64,000 bases of DNA from Streptomyces pacificus (lineage in GTDB: Bacteria; Actinomycetota; Actinomycetes; Streptomycetales; Streptomycetaceae): NCBI RefSeq assembly GCF_011766325.1, contig NZ_BLLG01000005.1, forward strand, positions 434,001 to 498,000, in the 5' to 3' direction. The position numbers and the translations under genes were made by a program. Below the pieces are notes generated by a model that was not told the origin of the DNA, did no database searches, and worked only from the letters and a program-made list of their open reading frames with translations. Each line of letters begins with the position of its first letter. Position 1 is the first letter of the stretch. Shown here piece after piece: positions 10,596-23,332 of the stretch.

Positions 10596-12500
10596 TTACA
10601 CCGCCCTCATCAGCAGGGTCGCAGCGATCAGCACCGCCGCACCTCCGAACATCGTGACCGCGTAGGTGCGGGCGTAGCCGTTCTGCAGCTTGCGCAGCCG
10701 GCCGGAGAGGCCGCCGAAGGACGCCGCCGTGCCGTTGACGACCCCGTCGACAAGGCTGTGGTCGACGTACACGAGCGACCGGGTCAGGTGCTCGCCGCCC
10801 CGGACCAGGACCACGTGGTTGAGGTCGTCCTGGAGGAGGTCGCGGCGGGCGGCGCGGGTGAGCAGCGAGCCCCGCGGCGGGGTGGCCGGTACCGGGCGCC
10901 GGCCGTACTGGAGATAGGCCAGGGCGACACCGAGGACCATCGCCGCGACCGTCGCGGTCGTGATCGCGGCGGCGCCGAGCGGCGCATGGCCGTGGTCGAA
11001 GCCGGTGACCGGCTCCAGCCACTTCACGAACGACTCGTGCCAGGAGAGCAGCCCGCCGGCGAAGACCGAGCCGAAGGCGAGGACGATCATCGGGGCGGTC
11101 ATCGTCCGGGGCGACTCGTGCGGGTGCGGCAGTTCGCCCTTGGCGTCGGGCTGCCAGCGCTTCTCGCCGAAGAAGGTCATCAGCATCACACGCGTCATAT
11201 AGAAGGCCGTGATGGCCGCGCCCAGCAGGGCCGCGCCGCCGAGGATCCAGCCCTCGGTGCCGCCCTTGGCGAAGGCCGCCTCGATGATCTTGTCCTTGGA
11301 GAAGAAGCCGGACAGGCCGGGGAACCCGATGATGGCGAGGTAGCCGAGGCCGAAGGTGACGAAGGTGATCGGCATGTACCTGCGCAGACCGCCGTACCGC
11401 CTCATGTCCACCTCGTCGTTCATACCGTGCATGACCGATCCGGCGCCGAGGAAGAGCCCGGCCTTGAAGAAGCCGTGGGTGACCAGATGCATGATGGCGA
11501 AGGCGTAGCCGACGGGACCGAGGCCGGCGGCCAGGATCATGTAGCCGATCTGCGACATCGTCGACCCGGCAAGCGCCTTCTTGATGTCGTCCTTCGCGCA
11601 ACCGACGATCGCACCGAAGAGCAGCGTGACCGCGCCGACGGTGACGACCGCGAGCTGGGCCGCGGGGGCGGCGTCGAAGATCGCCCCGGAGCGGGTGATC
11701 AGGTAGACGCCGGCGGTGACCATGGTCGCCGCGTGGATCAGGGCGGAGACCGGGGTCGGGCCCTCCATCGCGTCCCCGAGCCAGGACTGCAGCGGCACCT
11801 GGGCGGACTTGCCGCACGCGGCGAGCAGCAGGAGCAGCCCCAGGGCGGTCAGCGTGCCCTCGGACGCGCTGCCCGTGGAGTCCAGCACCGGGCCGAAGGC
11901 GAAGGTGCCGAAGGTGGTGAACATCACCATGATGGCGAGGGAGAGGCCCATGTCCCCGACCCGGTTGACCAGGAAGGCCTTCTTCGCCGCGGTCGCCGCG
12001 CTGGGTTTGTGCTGCCAGAAGCCGATGAGCAGGTACGAGGCCAGGCCGACGCCCTCCCACCCGACGTACAGCAGCAGGTAGTTGTCGGCGAGCACCAGCA
12101 GGAGCATCGCCGCGAGGAACAGGTTGAGGTAGCCGAAGAAGCGGCGGCGGCGCTCGTCGTGCTCCATGTACCCCACGGAGTACAGATGGATGAGCGAGCC
12201 GACGCCGGTGATCAGCAGCACGAAGGTCATCGACAGCTGGTCGAGCTGGAAGGCGACGTCCGCCTGGAAGCCGCCGACCGGGATCCAGCTGAACAGATGC
12301 TGGTACAGCGTGCGGTCGTCACCGGGCCGGCCGAGCATCTCGGTGAAGAGCACGACGGCGACGACGAAGGAGGCCCCGGCGAGCGCGGTGCCGACCCAGT
12401 GGCCCGTGCGGTCGAGTCGGCGTCCGCCGAGAAGCAGCACCACCGCTCCGAGCAGGGGCGCCGCGACGAGCAGCGCGATCAGGTTCTCTGCGTTGTCCAC
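10596..12500 (-). CDS. nuoL: NADH-quinone oxidoreductase subunit L
   Basis: A 634-residue subunit, the distal antiporter-like pump of complex I, with the long C-terminal lateral helix expected for NuoL. Typical stretches include [42 protein letters not shown] and [19 protein letters not shown]. The GTG start at 12500 lies 14 bases downstream of the nuoK stop. An upstream extension would run into nuoK and is not supported. Confidence 0.95.
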   Translation of the reverse strand: MDNAENLIALLVAAPLLGAVVLLLGGRRLDRTGHWVGTALAGASFVVAVVLFTEMLGRPGDDRTLYQHLFSWIPVGGFQADVAFQLDQLSMTFVLLITGVGSLIHLYSVGYMEHDERRRRFFGYLNLFLAAMLLLVLADNYLLLYVGWEGVGLASYLLIGFWQHKPSAATAAKKAFLVNRVGDMGLSLAIMVMFTTFGTFAFGPVLDSTGSASEGTLTALGLLLLLAACGKSAQVPLQSWLGDAMEGPTPVSALIHAATMVTAGVYLITRSGAIFDAAPAAQLAVVTVGAVTLLFGAIVGCAKDDIKKALAGSTMSQIGYMILAAGLGPVGYAFAIMHLVTHGFFKAGLFLGAGSVMHGMNDEVDMRRYGGLRRYMPITFVTFGLGYLAIIGFPGLSGFFSKDKIIEAAFAKGGTEGWILGGAALLGAAITAFYMTRVMLMTFFGEKRWQPDAKGELPHPHESPRTMTAPMIVLAFGSVFAGGLLSWHESFVKWLEPVTGFDHGHAPLGAAAITTATVAAMVLGVALAYLQYGRRPVPATPPRGSLLTRAARRDLLQDDLNHVVLVRGGEHLTRSLVYVDHSLVDGVVNGTAASFGGLSGRLRKLQNGYARTYAVTMFGGAAVLIAATLLMRAV

Positions 12501-12514
12501 GAGTCTGCGACCCC

Positions 12515-12814
12515 TTACAGCTTCATCAGGCTGGCGTCGTCGACCGAGGCCGAGTGGCGGGAACGGAACAGCGACACGATGATCGCGAGCCCGACCACGA
12601 CCTCGGCCGCGGCGACGACCATCGTGAAGAACGCGATGATCTGGCCGTCGAGATTGCCGTGCATCCGGGAGAAGGCGACGAGCGAGAGGTTGCAGGCATT
12701 GAGCATGAGCTCGATGCACATGAAGACCACGATCGCGTTCCGCCTGATCAGCACGCCGGACGCGCCGATCGTGAACAACAGGGCTGCGAGGTAGAGATAG
12801 TTGACGGGGTTCAC
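12515..12814 (-). CDS. nuoK: NADH-quinone oxidoreductase subunit K
   Basis: A 99-residue membrane subunit with three membrane segments, exactly the usual NuoK length. The conserved membrane glutamates of the family appear in the [16 protein letters not shown] and [11 protein letters not shown] stretches. It starts at GTG 12814, overlapping the nuoJ stop as GTGA. Confidence 0.95.
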   Translation of the reverse strand: MNPVNYLYLAALLFTIGASGVLIRRNAIVVFMCIELMLNACNLSLVAFSRMHGNLDGQIIAFFTMVVAAAEVVVGLAIIVSLFRSRHSASVDDASLMKL

Positions 12815-13710
12815 CGGCCTGCCTCCTGTCCCTCGCCCCGGCCGCCCCGGTCGAGTTCGTCGCAGTCCCGGCCGAGCCGCTCCTCGGACCGCTGCTCCAG
12901 CGCCCTCAGGTCGTTCAGCGCCTCCCGGGATACGTCGCGGATCTGGCCGCGGTCGCGCAGCGTCTTGCTGACGGTGAGTTCCGACGGGGTGCCGTCGGGG
13001 AGCAGGCCGGCGATGTCCACGGCGTTGTGCCGGGCGTACACGCCCGGGGCGGGCAGCGGGGTCGGAAGCTTCCAGCCGTAGTCCGCCGACGCGGGGTGGG
13101 GGGCGGCGGACGGCGGGGCGCTCGCCTCGCGCACCCGCTGCTCGGCCAGTTCGCGCTGGGTCCTGGCGCGCTCGGTGCGCTCCCGGTGGGTGAGCACCAT
13201 CGCGCCGACCGCCGCCGTGATGAGCAGGGCGCCGGTGGCCTCGAAGGCGAAGACGTACTTGGTGAAGATCAGCGCCGCGAGCCCCTGGACGTTGCCCGCG
13301 GCGTTGGCCTCGCCGAGTCCGACGAAGGCCCCGGGGCCCAGCGAGGCCTGGCCGATGCCCGCGATCATCAGCACACCGAAGCCGATGCCGCACAGGGCCG
13401 CCCACCAGCGCTGGCCCTTGAGCGTCTCCTTGAGGGAGTCGGCGGCCGTGACGCCGACCAGCATCACGACGAAGAGGAAGAGCATCATGATCGCGCCGGT
13501 GTAGACGATGATCTGGACGACGCCCAGGAAGTACGCGCCGTTGGCGAGGTAGAACACCGCCAAGATGATCATGGTCGCGGCGAGGCACAGCGCGCTGTGC
13601 ACGGCCTTCTTCATCAAGATGGTGCCCAGCGCCCCGACGACGGCGACGGTGCCGAGCACCCAGAACTGCACGGCCTCGCCGGTGGAGGCCGCGGCGGCCA
13701 GCGCGCTCAT
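12811..13710 (-). CDS. nuoJ: NADH-quinone oxidoreductase subunit J
   Basis: A 299-residue membrane subunit of complex I. The first ~190 residues form the usual five-helix NuoJ core, with the [16 protein letters not shown] stretch. The remaining ~110 residues are a hydrophilic, charged extension absent from E. coli NuoJ (about 184 residues); I believe similar extensions occur in other streptomycetes. It starts at ATG 13710, overlapping the nuoI stop, and its stop overlaps nuoK. Confidence 0.93.
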   Translation of the reverse strand: MSALAAAASTGEAVQFWVLGTVAVVGALGTILMKKAVHSALCLAATMIILAVFYLANGAYFLGVVQIIVYTGAIMMLFLFVVMLVGVTAADSLKETLKGQRWWAALCGIGFGVLMIAGIGQASLGPGAFVGLGEANAAGNVQGLAALIFTKYVFAFEATGALLITAAVGAMVLTHRERTERARTQRELAEQRVREASAPPSAAPHPASADYGWKLPTPLPAPGVYARHNAVDIAGLLPDGTPSELTVSKTLRDRGQIRDVSREALNDLRALEQRSEERLGRDCDELDRGGRGEGQEAGR

Positions 13711-14348
13711 GCGTCGGCCCCCTTGTCCGCCGCCGGTTCGGCGGACCCCGCGTCCGAAGCGGCGTCTTGGGGCTTCTCTCCCTTGGAGACGGCCACCTGG
13801 CGCTCGGTCCCCGGCGCGGCCTCGGTGACCAGGCCCCGGTAGTAGTCCTGCTCGTCCGTGCCGGGGTGGATCGCGTGCGGGGTGTCGACCATGCCGGGCT
13901 CAAGGCCCGCCAGCAGCTGCTCCTTGGTGTAGATCAGGTTCTCTCGGGAGCTGTCGGCCAGCTCGAACTCGTTGGTCATCGTCAGCGCCCTGGTCGGGCA
14001 CGCCTCGATGCACAGCCCGCAGAGGATGCAGCGGGCGTAGTTGATCTGGTAGACGCGGCCGTACCGCTCGCCCGGCGAGTAGCGCTCCTCCTCGGTGTTG
14101 TCCGCGCCCTCCACATAGATCGCGTCCGCCGGACACGCCCAGGCGCACAACTCGCAGCCGACGCACTTCTCCAGCCCGTCCGGATGCCGGTTGAGCTGGT
14201 GCCGGCCGTGGAAGCGCGGCGCCGTGGTCTTCTGCTGCTCCGGGTACTGCTCGGTCAGCCGCTTCTTGAACATGGCCTTGAAGGTCACGCCGAAGCCGGC
14301 GAGCGGATTCTGGAACGCGCTCCCGGAATCCTCGGATCGCTCAGACAC
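13707..14348 (-). CDS. nuoI: NADH-quinone oxidoreductase subunit I (2x 4Fe-4S)
   Basis: A 213-residue ferredoxin-like subunit in the connecting module, carrying clusters N6a and N6b. The two cysteine sets are intact: C62, C65, C68, C72 and C107, C110, C113, C117, each with the closing CP. GTG at 14348 is chosen because AAAGGAGG lies eight bases upstream inside the end of nuoH. A longer frame exists but lacks such a site. The gene overlaps the nuoH stop by eight bases. Confidence 0.95.
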   Translation of the reverse strand: MSERSEDSGSAFQNPLAGFGVTFKAMFKKRLTEQYPEQQKTTAPRFHGRHQLNRHPDGLEKCVGCELCAWACPADAIYVEGADNTEEERYSPGERYGRVYQINYARCILCGLCIEACPTRALTMTNEFELADSSRENLIYTKEQLLAGLEPGMVDTPHAIHPGTDEQDYYRGLVTEAAPGTERQVAVSKGEKPQDAASDAGSAEPAADKGADA

Positions 14349-15744
14349 CGTCAGCCTCCTTTCCGTCACGAGGACCGTCACTGTCAGTATCGGATCCACC
14401 ACTGACAATCAGCTCGCGGTCACGGCGCGGCCGCCTGCGCGGAGCCTGCGGCAGCACCTGTCCGGGCAGCGGAGGCACCGGGAAGCCGCCGGCCATCGGG
14501 TCGAACGCGCCGGCCGCCCCCCCGGCCCCGGCCGCCTCCTTCGCCTCCGCGTCGGCCCGCTCCTTCCTGTCCCGGAACAGGTCCGCGACGAAGGACAGCA
14601 GAAGCACGGCGAGGACCGCACCGCCGACGTACAGCACGATCTGCGAGAAGTCCCGGCCGTCGTTGCGCAGCGCCCGTACGGTCGCCACGAGCATCAGCCA
14701 GACGACCGAGACCGGGATGAGCACCTTCCAGCCGAGCTTCATCAGCTGGTCGTAGCGGACGCGCGGAAGCGTGCCGCGCAGCCAGATGAAGAAGAAGAGC
14801 AGCAACTGCACCTTGAGGACGAACCAGAGCATCGGCCACCAGCCGTGGTTCGCGCCCTCCCAGAAGGTGCTGACGGGCCACGGAGCCCGCCAGCCGCCCA
14901 GGAACAGGGTGACGGCCACCGCAGAGACGGTGACCATGTTGACGTACTCGGCGAGCATGAACATCGCGAACTTGATCGACGAGTACTCCGTGTTGAAGCC
15001 GCCGACCAGATCGCCCTCGGACTCCGGCATGTCGAACGGGGCCCGGTTGGTCTCGCCGACCATCGTCACGACGTAGATGAGGAACGAGACCGGCAGCAGC
15101 AGCAGGTACCAGCGGTCCGCCTGCGCCTCAACGATCGTCGAGGTCGACATCGACCCGGAGTAGAGGAAGACCGAGGCGAACGCGGCACCCATGGCGATCT
15201 CGTACGAGATCACCTGTGCCACCGAGCGCAGTCCGCCGAGCAGCGGGTACGTAGAACCGGACGACCAGCCGGCGAGCACCATGCCGTAGATGCCGATCGA
15301 GGCGACCGCGAGGAGGTAGAGCACCGCGATCGGCAGGTCGGTGAGTTGCATCGTGGTCCGCTGGCCGAAGATCGAGACCTCGTTGCCCGCCGGGCCGAAC
15401 GGGATGACGGCGATCGCCATGAACGCCGGGATCGCCGCGACGATCGGTGCGAGGACGTAGACCACCTTGTCCGCGCGCCTGACGACCACGTCCTCCTTGA
15501 GCATCAGCTTGACGCCGTCCGCGAGGGACTGCAGGAGGCCCCACGGGCCGTGCCGGTTGGGGCCGATGCGCAACTGCATCCAGGCCACGACCTTGCGCTC
15601 CCACACGATGGAGAACAGCACCGTCACCATCAGGAAGGCGAAGCAGAACACCGCCTTGACGACGACCAGCCACCAGGGGTCCCGCCCGAACAGCGAAAGG
15701 TCCTCCGCCGCGAGCAGCGTCTGGTCGAGGAGTGCCGGGTTCAC
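14341..15744 (-). CDS. nuoH: NADH-quinone oxidoreductase subunit H
   Basis: A 467-residue membrane subunit that holds the quinone-binding chamber and joins the peripheral and membrane arms. Eight hydrophobic segments and the family stretches [19 protein letters not shown] and [20 protein letters not shown] are visible. The last ~60 residues are a charged and then Pro/Arg-rich tail beyond the E. coli length of about 325. The rest of the extra length is internal and at the N-terminus. It starts at GTG 15744 as GTGA with the nuoG stop. Confidence 0.95.
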   Translation of the reverse strand: MNPALLDQTLLAAEDLSLFGRDPWWLVVVKAVFCFAFLMVTVLFSIVWERKVVAWMQLRIGPNRHGPWGLLQSLADGVKLMLKEDVVVRRADKVVYVLAPIVAAIPAFMAIAVIPFGPAGNEVSIFGQRTTMQLTDLPIAVLYLLAVASIGIYGMVLAGWSSGSTYPLLGGLRSVAQVISYEIAMGAAFASVFLYSGSMSTSTIVEAQADRWYLLLLPVSFLIYVVTMVGETNRAPFDMPESEGDLVGGFNTEYSSIKFAMFMLAEYVNMVTVSAVAVTLFLGGWRAPWPVSTFWEGANHGWWPMLWFVLKVQLLLFFFIWLRGTLPRVRYDQLMKLGWKVLIPVSVVWLMLVATVRALRNDGRDFSQIVLYVGGAVLAVLLLSFVADLFRDRKERADAEAKEAAGAGGAAGAFDPMAGGFPVPPLPGQVLPQAPRRRPRRDRELIVSGGSDTDSDGPRDGKEADGV

Positions 15745-18269
15745 GCGCGCACCTCCGGTACGTCGTCGGGGCCGGCCGTCCCCCGGCCGGCCGTTGCCGC
15801 GGGGCCGACGCGGACAAGCCCGCCGGGCGTGGCGCCCGTGTCGCCCGGCACACCGCCGCCTGCCGAGTTGAGCGGAAGCCACACCACGCGGTCGGGCATC
15901 TCGGTCACCCGCAGCGGGAGCCGCACGGACCCCGAGGGTCCGCTCACGGCGAGCAGATCCCCGTCCTCGACACCGGCCTCGGCCGCGGTGGCCGCGGAGA
16001 GCCGGGCGACCGCCGCGTGCCGGGTACCGGCCAGCGCCTCGTCGCCCTCCTGGAGCAGGCCCTGGTCGAGCAGGAGCCGGTGGCCGGCCAGGACCGCCTC
16101 GCCCTCGCCCGGGCGGGGCAGCGGACGGGCGGACCCGGCGGGCCGCTGCGCCCGGGGGCCGGTCCAGGTGCCGAGGCCGTCCATCTCGCGCCGCACGGAC
16201 CGCAGGTCGGGCAGGGCGAGATGGACGTCGAGCGCGTCGGCGAGCATGTGCAGCACCCGCGCGTCCGCCGGGGCCGGCGGGCGGGTCAGCTGGTCCGGCT
16301 TCAGCGCGGCCTCGAAGAGCCGCGCCCTGCCCTCCCAGTTGAGGAACGTCCCGGCCTTCTCGGCCACGGCCGCGACCGGGAAGACCACGTCGGCCCGTGA
16401 GGTGACCTCGGAGGGCCGCAGTTCCAGCGAGACCAGGAAGCCGACCGCGTCGAGCGCCTCGCGGGCGCGGGCGGGGTCGGGCAGGTCGGCGACCTCGACC
16501 CCGGCGACGACCAGGGCGGCCAGTCCGCCGCTCGCGGCAGCCGCCAGGATCTGCCCGGTGTCCCGGCCGGGGCGGTGCGGCAGTTCGCGTACGCCCCAGG
16601 CCGCCGCGGTCTCCTCGCGGGCCCCCGGGTCGGTCGCGGGGCGGCCGCCGGGCAGCAGCGACGGCAGGGCGCCCGCCTCGACCGCGCCGCGCTCCCCGGC
16701 CCGGCGCGGGATCCAGACGAGCCCTGCGCCGGTCGCCGCGGCCGTGCGCACCGCGGCGCTCAGCGCGCCCGGCACCCCGGCCAGTCGCTCCCCGACGACG
16801 ATCACGGCCCCTTCCGACCGGAGCGCCTCGGCGGCGATGGCGCCGTCCCCGTCGAGCCCGGTGCCGGACGCCAGCGCGTCCAGCCACTCGGCCTCGGTGC
16901 CGGGGGCGGTCGGCAGCAGCACGCCCGCGGCCTTCGCCAGACCGCGGGTGGTGTGCGTGGCGAGGGAGAACGTCCGCTGGCCGTGCTTGCGCGCGGCCTT
17001 GCGCAGCCGGAGGAAGACGCCGGGGGCCTCCTCCTCCGCTTCGAGGCCGGCCAGCAGCACGGCCGGGGCCTGCTCCAGGGAGGTGCAGGTGACGCCCTCG
17101 CGGTCGAGATCCCGGCCGTGGCCGGCGACCCGGGCGGCGAGGAAGTCGGCCTCCTCCTGGGAGTGGACCCGGGCCCGGAAGTCGATGTCGTTGGTGCCGA
17201 GGGCGATCCGGGCGAACTTGGCGTACGCGTAGGCGTCCTCGGCGGTGAGCCGGCCGCCGGTGAGCACCGCGGCCCGGCCGTGGGCCGCCGCGAGTCCGGT
17301 GGCGGCCGCCGCCAGCGCCTCCGGCCAGCTCGCGCGCTCCAGTTCGCCGCTCTCGATGTTGCGGACGAGCGGGGTGGTGAGCCGGTCGCGCTGCTGGGCG
17401 TAGCGGAAGGCGAACCGCCCCTTGTCGCAGATCCACTCCTCGTTGACCTCGGGGTCCTCGGCGGCGAGCCGCCGCATCACCTTGCCGCGCCGGTGGTCGG
17501 TGCGGATCGCGCAGCCGCCCGCGCAGTGCTCGCAGACGGCCGGCGACGACACCAGGTCGAAGGGCCGGGAGCGGAACCGGTAGGCGGCCGAGGTCAGCGC
17601 GCCGACCGGGCAGATCTGGATGGTGTTCCCGGAGAAGTAGGACTCGAAGGGGTCGCCCTCGCCGGTGCCGACCTGCTGCAGCGCGCCGCGCTCCAGGAGT
17701 TCGATCATCGGGTCGCCCGCGATCTGGTCGGAGAAGCGGGTGCAGCGCGCGCAGAGCACACACCGCTCGCGGTCGAGCAGCACCTGGGTGGAGAGGTGGA
17801 CCGGCTTCTCGTAGGTGCGCTTCCTGCCCTCGAAGCGGGACTCGGCGCGGCCGTGCGAGACCGCCTGGTTCTGCAGCGGGCACTCGCCGCCCTTGTCGCA
17901 GACGGGGCAGTCGAGCGGGTGGTTGATGAGCAGCAGCTCCATCACGCCCTGCTGCGCCTTCTCGGCGACGGGCGAGGTGAGCTGCGACTTCACGACCATG
18001 CCGTCGGTGCAGGTGATGGTGCAGGAGGCCATCGGCTTGCGCTGGCCCTCGACCTCGACGATGCACTGCCGGCAGGCCCCGGCCGGGTCGAGGAGGGGGT
18101 GGTCGCAGAACCGGGGGATCTCGATGCCGAGTTGCTCGGCGGCCCGGATGACCAGGGTGCCCTTCGGCACGGAGATCTCGATGCCGTCGATGGTCAGCGT
18201 GACCAGGTCCTCCGGCGGGACCGCGGTGCTCCCCCCGCCTCCGGACGCGGCGGACGTGGTGACGGTCAT
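15741..18269 (-). CDS. nuoG: NADH-quinone oxidoreductase subunit G (75 kDa)
   Basis: An 842-residue electron-transfer subunit. All cluster ligands are present: N1b C55, C66, C69, C83; N5 H117, C121, C124, C130; N4 C170, C173, C176, C220. The extra N7 set is also there: C246, C249, C253 and, 27 residues on, C281. N7 occurs only in some bacteria and is off the main electron path. A molybdopterin-oxidoreductase-like, catalytically inactive domain follows. It starts at ATG 18269, overlapping the nuoF stop as ATGA. Confidence 0.96.
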   Translation of the reverse strand: MTVTTSAASGGGGSTAVPPEDLVTLTIDGIEISVPKGTLVIRAAEQLGIEIPRFCDHPLLDPAGACRQCIVEVEGQRKPMASCTITCTDGMVVKSQLTSPVAEKAQQGVMELLLINHPLDCPVCDKGGECPLQNQAVSHGRAESRFEGRKRTYEKPVHLSTQVLLDRERCVLCARCTRFSDQIAGDPMIELLERGALQQVGTGEGDPFESYFSGNTIQICPVGALTSAAYRFRSRPFDLVSSPAVCEHCAGGCAIRTDHRRGKVMRRLAAEDPEVNEEWICDKGRFAFRYAQQRDRLTTPLVRNIESGELERASWPEALAAAATGLAAAHGRAAVLTGGRLTAEDAYAYAKFARIALGTNDIDFRARVHSQEEADFLAARVAGHGRDLDREGVTCTSLEQAPAVLLAGLEAEEEAPGVFLRLRKAARKHGQRTFSLATHTTRGLAKAAGVLLPTAPGTEAEWLDALASGTGLDGDGAIAAEALRSEGAVIVVGERLAGVPGALSAAVRTAAATGAGLVWIPRRAGERGAVEAGALPSLLPGGRPATDPGAREETAAAWGVRELPHRPGRDTGQILAAAASGGLAALVVAGVEVADLPDPARAREALDAVGFLVSLELRPSEVTSRADVVFPVAAVAEKAGTFLNWEGRARLFEAALKPDQLTRPPAPADARVLHMLADALDVHLALPDLRSVRREMDGLGTWTGPRAQRPAGSARPLPRPGEGEAVLAGHRLLLDQGLLQEGDEALAGTRHAAVARLSAATAAEAGVEDGDLLAVSGPSGSVRLPLRVTEMPDRVVWLPLNSAGGGVPGDTGATPGGLVRVGPAATAGRGTAGPDDVPEVRA

Positions 18270-19633
18270 GCGTCCACCTCCAGGTTCGGCACGGCCCAGG
18301 CCGTGGACTTCGCGGGGTCGAAGGGGCAGCCCCGGCCGGTGATGTGCTGCTCGTACTCGTCGCGGAAGTACTCCAGCGAGGAGAAGATCGGCGCGGCGGC
18401 ACCGTCACCGAGGGCGCAGAACGACTTGCCGTTGACGTTGTCGGCGATGTCGTTCAGCTTGCCGAGGTCCTCCATGACGCCCTTGCCGGCCTCGATGTCG
18501 TGCAGCAGCTGGACCAGCCAGTAGGTGCCTTCGCGGCAGGGTGTGCACTTGCCGCAGGACTCGTGTGCGTAGAACTCGGTCCAGCGGGTGACGGCCCGGA
18601 CGACGCAGGTGGTCTCGTCGAAGCACTGGAGTGCCTTGGTGCCGAGCATCGACCCGGCGGCGGCGACGCCCTCGTAGTCCAGCGGCACGTCGAGGTGCTC
18701 GTGTGTGAACATCGGGGTGGAGGAGCCGCCGGGGGTCCAGAACTTCAGCCGGCGGCCCTGGCGCATGCCGCCGCCCATGTCGAGCAGTTGGCGCAGGGTG
18801 ATGCCGAGCGGGCCCTCGTACTGGCCGGGGCGGGCGACATGGCCGCTCAGCGAGTACAGCGTGAAGCCGGGGGACTTCTCGCTGCCCATCGAACGGAACC
18901 ATTCCTTGCCCCGGTGGAGGATGGCGGGAACGGACGCGATGGACTCGACGTTGTTCACCACCGTGGGGCAGGCGTACAGACCGGCGACCGCGGGGAAGGG
19001 GGGCCGCAGCCTGGGCTGACCGCGCCGGCCTTCCAGGGAGTCCAGCAGGGCGGTCTCCTCGCCGCAGATGTAGGCGCCGGCGCCGGCGTGCACGGTGACT
19101 TCGACGTCGAGGCCGCTGCCGAGGATGTTCCGGCCGAGGAAGCCCGCGTCGTACGCCTCCCGGACGGCCTCGTGCACCCTGCGCAGTACCGGGACGACCT
19201 CGCCGCGCAGATAGATGAAGGCGTGGCGGGACCGGATCGCGTAGCAGGCGATGACGATGCCCTCGATGAGGGAGTGGGGATTGGCGAAGAGGAGCGGGAT
19301 GTCCTTGCAGGTGCCCGGCTCCGACTCGTCGGCGTTGACGACGAGGTAGTGCGGTTTGCCGTCGCCCTGCGGGATGAACTGCCACTTCATCCCGGTGGGG
19401 AAGCCCGCGCCGCCGCGGCCGCGCAGTCCGGAGTCCTTGACGTAGGCGATCAGTTCGTCGGGGGCCATCGCGAGGGCCTTGCGCAGTCCCTCGTAGCCCT
19501 CGTGCTCGCGGTAGGTGTCCAGGGTCCAGGACTCGGGCCGGTCCCAGAAGGCGGAGAGGACGGGCGTGAGCAGTTTCTCGGGGCTGGTCCCGCCGCCGGC
19601 CTCCGGCCCGTGTTCGGTGGACACGGTCATCAC
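18266..19633 (-). CDS. nuoF: NADH-quinone oxidoreductase subunit F (NADH/FMN)
   Basis: A 455-residue subunit that oxidises NADH through FMN. The glycine-rich nucleotide loop [13 protein letters not shown] lies around residues 72-84. A second one, [13 protein letters not shown], is near 184-196. N3 cluster ligands are C360, C363, C366 and C406. The reading starts at GTG 19633, which overlaps the nuoE stop as GTGA, with an ATG directly after it as an alternative. Confidence 0.96.
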   Translation of the reverse strand: MMTVSTEHGPEAGGGTSPEKLLTPVLSAFWDRPESWTLDTYREHEGYEGLRKALAMAPDELIAYVKDSGLRGRGGAGFPTGMKWQFIPQGDGKPHYLVVNADESEPGTCKDIPLLFANPHSLIEGIVIACYAIRSRHAFIYLRGEVVPVLRRVHEAVREAYDAGFLGRNILGSGLDVEVTVHAGAGAYICGEETALLDSLEGRRGQPRLRPPFPAVAGLYACPTVVNNVESIASVPAILHRGKEWFRSMGSEKSPGFTLYSLSGHVARPGQYEGPLGITLRQLLDMGGGMRQGRRLKFWTPGGSSTPMFTHEHLDVPLDYEGVAAAGSMLGTKALQCFDETTCVVRAVTRWTEFYAHESCGKCTPCREGTYWLVQLLHDIEAGKGVMEDLGKLNDIADNVNGKSFCALGDGAAAPIFSSLEYFRDEYEQHITGRGCPFDPAKSTAWAVPNLEVDA

Positions 19634-20508
19634 TCCCCCTCCTCGGAAACCGGTCCGGCCGGGTGGGCCGGGTCGGACGCCGACGTCTCCTGTGCGTCGT
19701 GCCGCGTCCCGGGGGGACGCGTCGCGGGATGCCGGCCGGGCGAGGGGCGGGCATCGGAGCCGGGGTGCTCACCGGGCGGCTCGTCCTGCGCAGCGGCGCC
19801 GCGGGGGTGGACGACCCTCGGCTGGGGGGCCTCGCCCCTGGCCAGCTGCAGGCCGACGAGGGTGGCGGGGCCGGCCCCGCCGGTGGCCGCGACGGCCCCG
19901 GGGCGCTCGTCGGGGAAGCCGGCGAGGATGCGGGCGGTCTCCCGGAACGTGCACAACGGGGCGCCGCGGGTGGGTTCGACGGGGCGCCCCGCCCTCAGGT
20001 CGTCGACGAGCCGGCGGGCCGACTCGGGTGTCTGGTTGTCGAAGAACTCCCAGTTGACCATGACCACGGGGGCGAAGTCGCAGGCCGCGTTGCACTCGAT
20101 GTGCTCGAGGGTGACCTTGCCGTCCCCGGTGGTCTCGCCGTTGCCCACGCCGAGGTGTTCCTTGAGGCCGTCGAAGATCGCGTCGCCGCCCATCACGGCG
20201 CACAGGGTGTTGGTGCAGACGCCGACCTGGTAGTCGCCGGACGGCTTGCGGCGGTACATGGTGTAGAAGGTGGCGACCGCGGTGACCTCCGCCGTCGTCA
20301 GATCCAGCAGCTCCGCGCAGAACCGCATACCGGTGCGGGTGACGTGGCCCTCCTCCGACTGCACGAGGTGCAGCAGCGGCAGCAGCGCGGAGCGGCTCTC
20401 CGGATAGCGGCCGATGATCTGCCGGGCATCCGCCTCCAGCCTCGCGCGCACCTGGGCCGGATAGTCGGGGGCGGGTGGCTGGGGCATCCCGAGCGATACG
20501 TCTGTCAC
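19630..20508 (-). CDS. nuoE: NADH-quinone oxidoreductase subunit E (2Fe-2S)
   Basis: A 292-residue thioredoxin-like subunit with the N1a 2Fe-2S cluster ligated by C98, C103, C139 and C143. The folded part ends near residue 195. The last ~95 residues are low-complexity, rich in Pro, Gly, Ala and Arg, and absent from the E. coli protein (about 166 residues), so the tail is probably disordered. The GTG at 20508 overlaps the nuoD stop; longer upstream frames run antisense-like through nuoD and are rejected. Confidence 0.94.
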   Translation of the reverse strand: MTDVSLGMPQPPAPDYPAQVRARLEADARQIIGRYPESRSALLPLLHLVQSEEGHVTRTGMRFCAELLDLTTAEVTAVATFYTMYRRKPSGDYQVGVCTNTLCAVMGGDAIFDGLKEHLGVGNGETTGDGKVTLEHIECNAACDFAPVVMVNWEFFDNQTPESARRLVDDLRAGRPVEPTRGAPLCTFRETARILAGFPDERPGAVAATGGAGPATLVGLQLARGEAPQPRVVHPRGAAAQDEPPGEHPGSDARPSPGRHPATRPPGTRHDAQETSASDPAHPAGPVSEEGE

Positions 20509-21881
20509 CGGTCGACGCCTCCCATCACGGGGTCGATGGACGCGACGGCGACGATGACGTCGGCCACCTGGCCGCCCTCGCACATCGCCGCCACGGCCTG
20601 CAGGTTGGTGAACGACGGGTCGCGGAAGTGGACCCGGTAGGGGCGGGTGCCGCCGTCGGAGACGACATGGACGCCGAGTTCGCCCTTGGGGGACTCGACG
20701 GCCGCGTACGCCTGCCCGGCGGGGACCCGGAAGCCCTCGGTCACCAGCTTGAAATGGTGGATCAGGGCCTCCATGGAGGTGCCCATGATCTTCTTGATGT
20801 GGTCGAGGGAGTTGCCGAGACCGTCCGGGCCGAGCGCGAGCTGCGCGGGCCAGGCGATCTTCTTGTCCTCGACCATCACCCGGCCGGGGGCGAGCCGGTC
20901 CAGGCACTGCTCGACGATCCGCAGCGACTGCCGCATCTCCTCCAGCCGGATCAGGAAGCGGCCGTAGGCGTCGCAGGTGTCCGCGGTCGGGACGTCGAAG
21001 TCGTAGGTCTCATAGCCGCAGTACGGGTCGGTCTTGCGCAGGTCGTGCGGCAGTCCGGTGGAGCGGAGGATCGGGCCGGTCGCGCCGAGGGCCATGCAGC
21101 CGGCCAGGTCGAGATGGCCGATCTCCTGCATCCGGCCCTTGAAGACGGGGTTCCCGGTGGCGAGCTTGTCGTACTCGGGAAGGTTCTTCCGCATCTTCTT
21201 CACGAACTCGCGGATCTGGTCCACGGCGCCCGGGGGCAGGTCCTGGGCCAGGCCGCCGGGGCGGATGTAGGCGTGGTTCATCCGCAGTCCGGTGATCAGC
21301 TCGAAGATGTCGAGCACGAGCTCGCGGTCGCGGAACCCGTAGATCATGACCGTGGTGGCGCCGAGTTCCATGCCGCCGGTGGCGATGCACACCAGGTGCG
21401 AGGAGAGCCGGTTGAGCTCCATCAGCAGCACGCGGATGACCGAGGCGCGGTCGGGGATCTGGTCCTCGATCCCGAGCAGCTTCTCCACGGCGAGGCAGTA
21501 CGCCGCCTCGTTGAAGAAGGGCGTCAGATAGTCCATGCGCGTGACGAAGGTGGTCCCCTGCGTCCACGTCCGGTACTCGAGGTTCTTCTCGATGCCGGTG
21601 TGCAGATAGCCGATGCCGCAGCGGGCCTCGGTGACGGTCTCGCCCTCGATCTCCAGGATCAGCCGGAGCACCCCGTGGGTGGACGGGTGCTGGGGCCCCA
21701 TGTTGACGACGATGCGCTGGTCGTCCGCCTTGGCCGCGGTCTCGGCGACCTCATCCCAGTCGCCGCCGGTGACCGTGTACACGGTCCCCTCGGTCGTCTC
21801 GCGGGCGTCCGACAGCGGCGTCCGGGAGGGGTCCTGAGCGCTCTGGCCGCCGGGGGGCCGGTGGGCAGCCGATGGGTTCAT
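20505..21881 (-). CDS. nuoD: NADH-quinone oxidoreductase subunit D (49 kDa)
   Basis: A 458-residue peripheral subunit that forms the quinone-binding pocket with NuoB and NuoH. The core begins with [15 protein letters not shown], the family signature, and includes the [18 protein letters not shown] block. The ~60 residues before the core are a hydrophilic N-terminal extension. The ATG at 21881 overlaps the nuoC stop as ATGA, which fixes the start. Confidence 0.95.
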   Translation of the reverse strand: MNPSAAHRPPGGQSAQDPSRTPLSDARETTEGTVYTVTGGDWDEVAETAAKADDQRIVVNMGPQHPSTHGVLRLILEIEGETVTEARCGIGYLHTGIEKNLEYRTWTQGTTFVTRMDYLTPFFNEAAYCLAVEKLLGIEDQIPDRASVIRVLLMELNRLSSHLVCIATGGMELGATTVMIYGFRDRELVLDIFELITGLRMNHAYIRPGGLAQDLPPGAVDQIREFVKKMRKNLPEYDKLATGNPVFKGRMQEIGHLDLAGCMALGATGPILRSTGLPHDLRKTDPYCGYETYDFDVPTADTCDAYGRFLIRLEEMRQSLRIVEQCLDRLAPGRVMVEDKKIAWPAQLALGPDGLGNSLDHIKKIMGTSMEALIHHFKLVTEGFRVPAGQAYAAVESPKGELGVHVVSDGGTRPYRVHFRDPSFTNLQAVAAMCEGGQVADVIVAVASIDPVMGGVDR

Positions 21882-22606
21882 GAGTACGACCTCCGCTGGT
21901 CCGGAGCCGGGATCTGGGCGCCCTTGTACTCGACGGGGATGCCGCCGAGGGGGTAGTCCTTGCGCTGCGGGAAGCCCTGCCAGTCGTCCGGCATCATGAT
22001 CCGGGTGAGGGCGGGGTGGCCGTCGAAGACCAGACCGAAGAAGTCGTAGGTCTCCCGCTCGTGCCAGTCGTTGGTCGGATAGACCTCCACGAGCGACGGC
22101 ACATGGGGGTCCGCGTCCGGGGCGCTGACCTCCAGGCGGATCAGCCGGCCGTGGGTGAGCGAGCGCAGGTGGTAGACGGCGTGCAGCTCGCGTCCCTTGT
22201 CGCCCGGGTAGTGGACGCCGCTCACACCCGTGCACAGCTCGAACCGCAGCGCCGGATCGTCCCGCAGCGTCCTGGCGACGCGGACGAGGTGCTCGCGCCA
22301 GACGTGGAAGGTGAGTTCGCCGCGGTCGACGACGGTCTTCTCGATCGCGTCCTCCGGGACGACGTCCTGCTCTTCCAGGGCGCCCTCGAGTTCGTCGGCG
22401 ACCTCGTCGAACCAGCCGCCGTAGGGGCGGGTGGCCGCGCCGGGAAGGCGGACGGAGCGGACGAGCCCTCCGTATCCGGAGGTGTCGCCGCCGTCGCCGG
22501 CGCCGAACATGCCGCGTTGGACGCGGATCTCCTCGCCGTGCTCACCGCGCTGCCCGGGCAGGTTCTGCTCGGAGATCTCCCTCTCCGGGTTCGGCTGGTC
22601 GGTCAC
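21878..22606 (-). CDS. nuoC: NADH-quinone oxidoreductase subunit C (30 kDa)
   Basis: A 242-residue peripheral subunit. The 30-kDa signature [16 protein letters not shown] sits in the C-terminal half. The GTG at 22606 is the only in-frame ATG/GTG start available and overlaps the stop of a 54-codon frame (22767-22603) as GTGA. That mini-frame itself overlaps the nuoB stop. From memory, streptomycete NuoC proteins begin with MSDA directly at the nuoB stop, which matches the first residues of the mini-frame. A one-base loss in the C5 tract at 22614-22618 could therefore have split a longer NuoC. The remaining protein is complete through its conserved domain. Confidence 0.9.
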   Translation of the reverse strand: MTDQPNPEREISEQNLPGQRGEHGEEIRVQRGMFGAGDGGDTSGYGGLVRSVRLPGAATRPYGGWFDEVADELEGALEEQDVVPEDAIEKTVVDRGELTFHVWREHLVRVARTLRDDPALRFELCTGVSGVHYPGDKGRELHAVYHLRSLTHGRLIRLEVSAPDADPHVPSLVEVYPTNDWHERETYDFFGLVFDGHPALTRIMMPDDWQGFPQRKDYPLGGIPVEYKGAQIPAPDQRRSYS

Positions 22607-22763
22607 CGGTGCACCCCCTCGGTCGGCTTGATCGGCTCGATCGGCCTGATCGCGGTCGGCCTGGTCGCGGTCGGCCTGGTCGGCTCGCTCGCCCCTGCGC
22701 CCGCACCTCGCGGGAGTGCGGGGTCCGTGGCCGTCCGCGGCCCGGCGGCCGCGCGCGCGTCGC

Positions 22764-22767
<4 letters not shown>
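22603..22767 (-). CDS. 54-codon coupled mini-ORF, possible split nuoC N-terminus
   Basis: Starts at GTG 22767 overlapping the nuoB stop (GTGA) and ends with TGA at 22605-22603 overlapping the nuoC GTG. The product begins [10 protein letters not shown] and continues as a Pro/Thr/Arg-rich segment built on short repeats ([15 protein letters not shown]). Third-position GC is about 90 percent in this frame against about 76 percent in the nuoC frame over the same stretch, so this frame looks coding. Either it is the disordered N-terminus of NuoC cut off by a one-base indel, or a separate coupled small protein. Confidence 0.5.
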
Positions 22768-23318
<551 letters not shown>

Positions 23319-23332
23319 TGCCCCTCAGCTCC

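Noticed and set aside
9019..12794. Long plus-strand open frames across nuoM, nuoL and nuoK
   Set aside because: Same artefact: antisense to conserved membrane subunits, no domain, no ribosome site.
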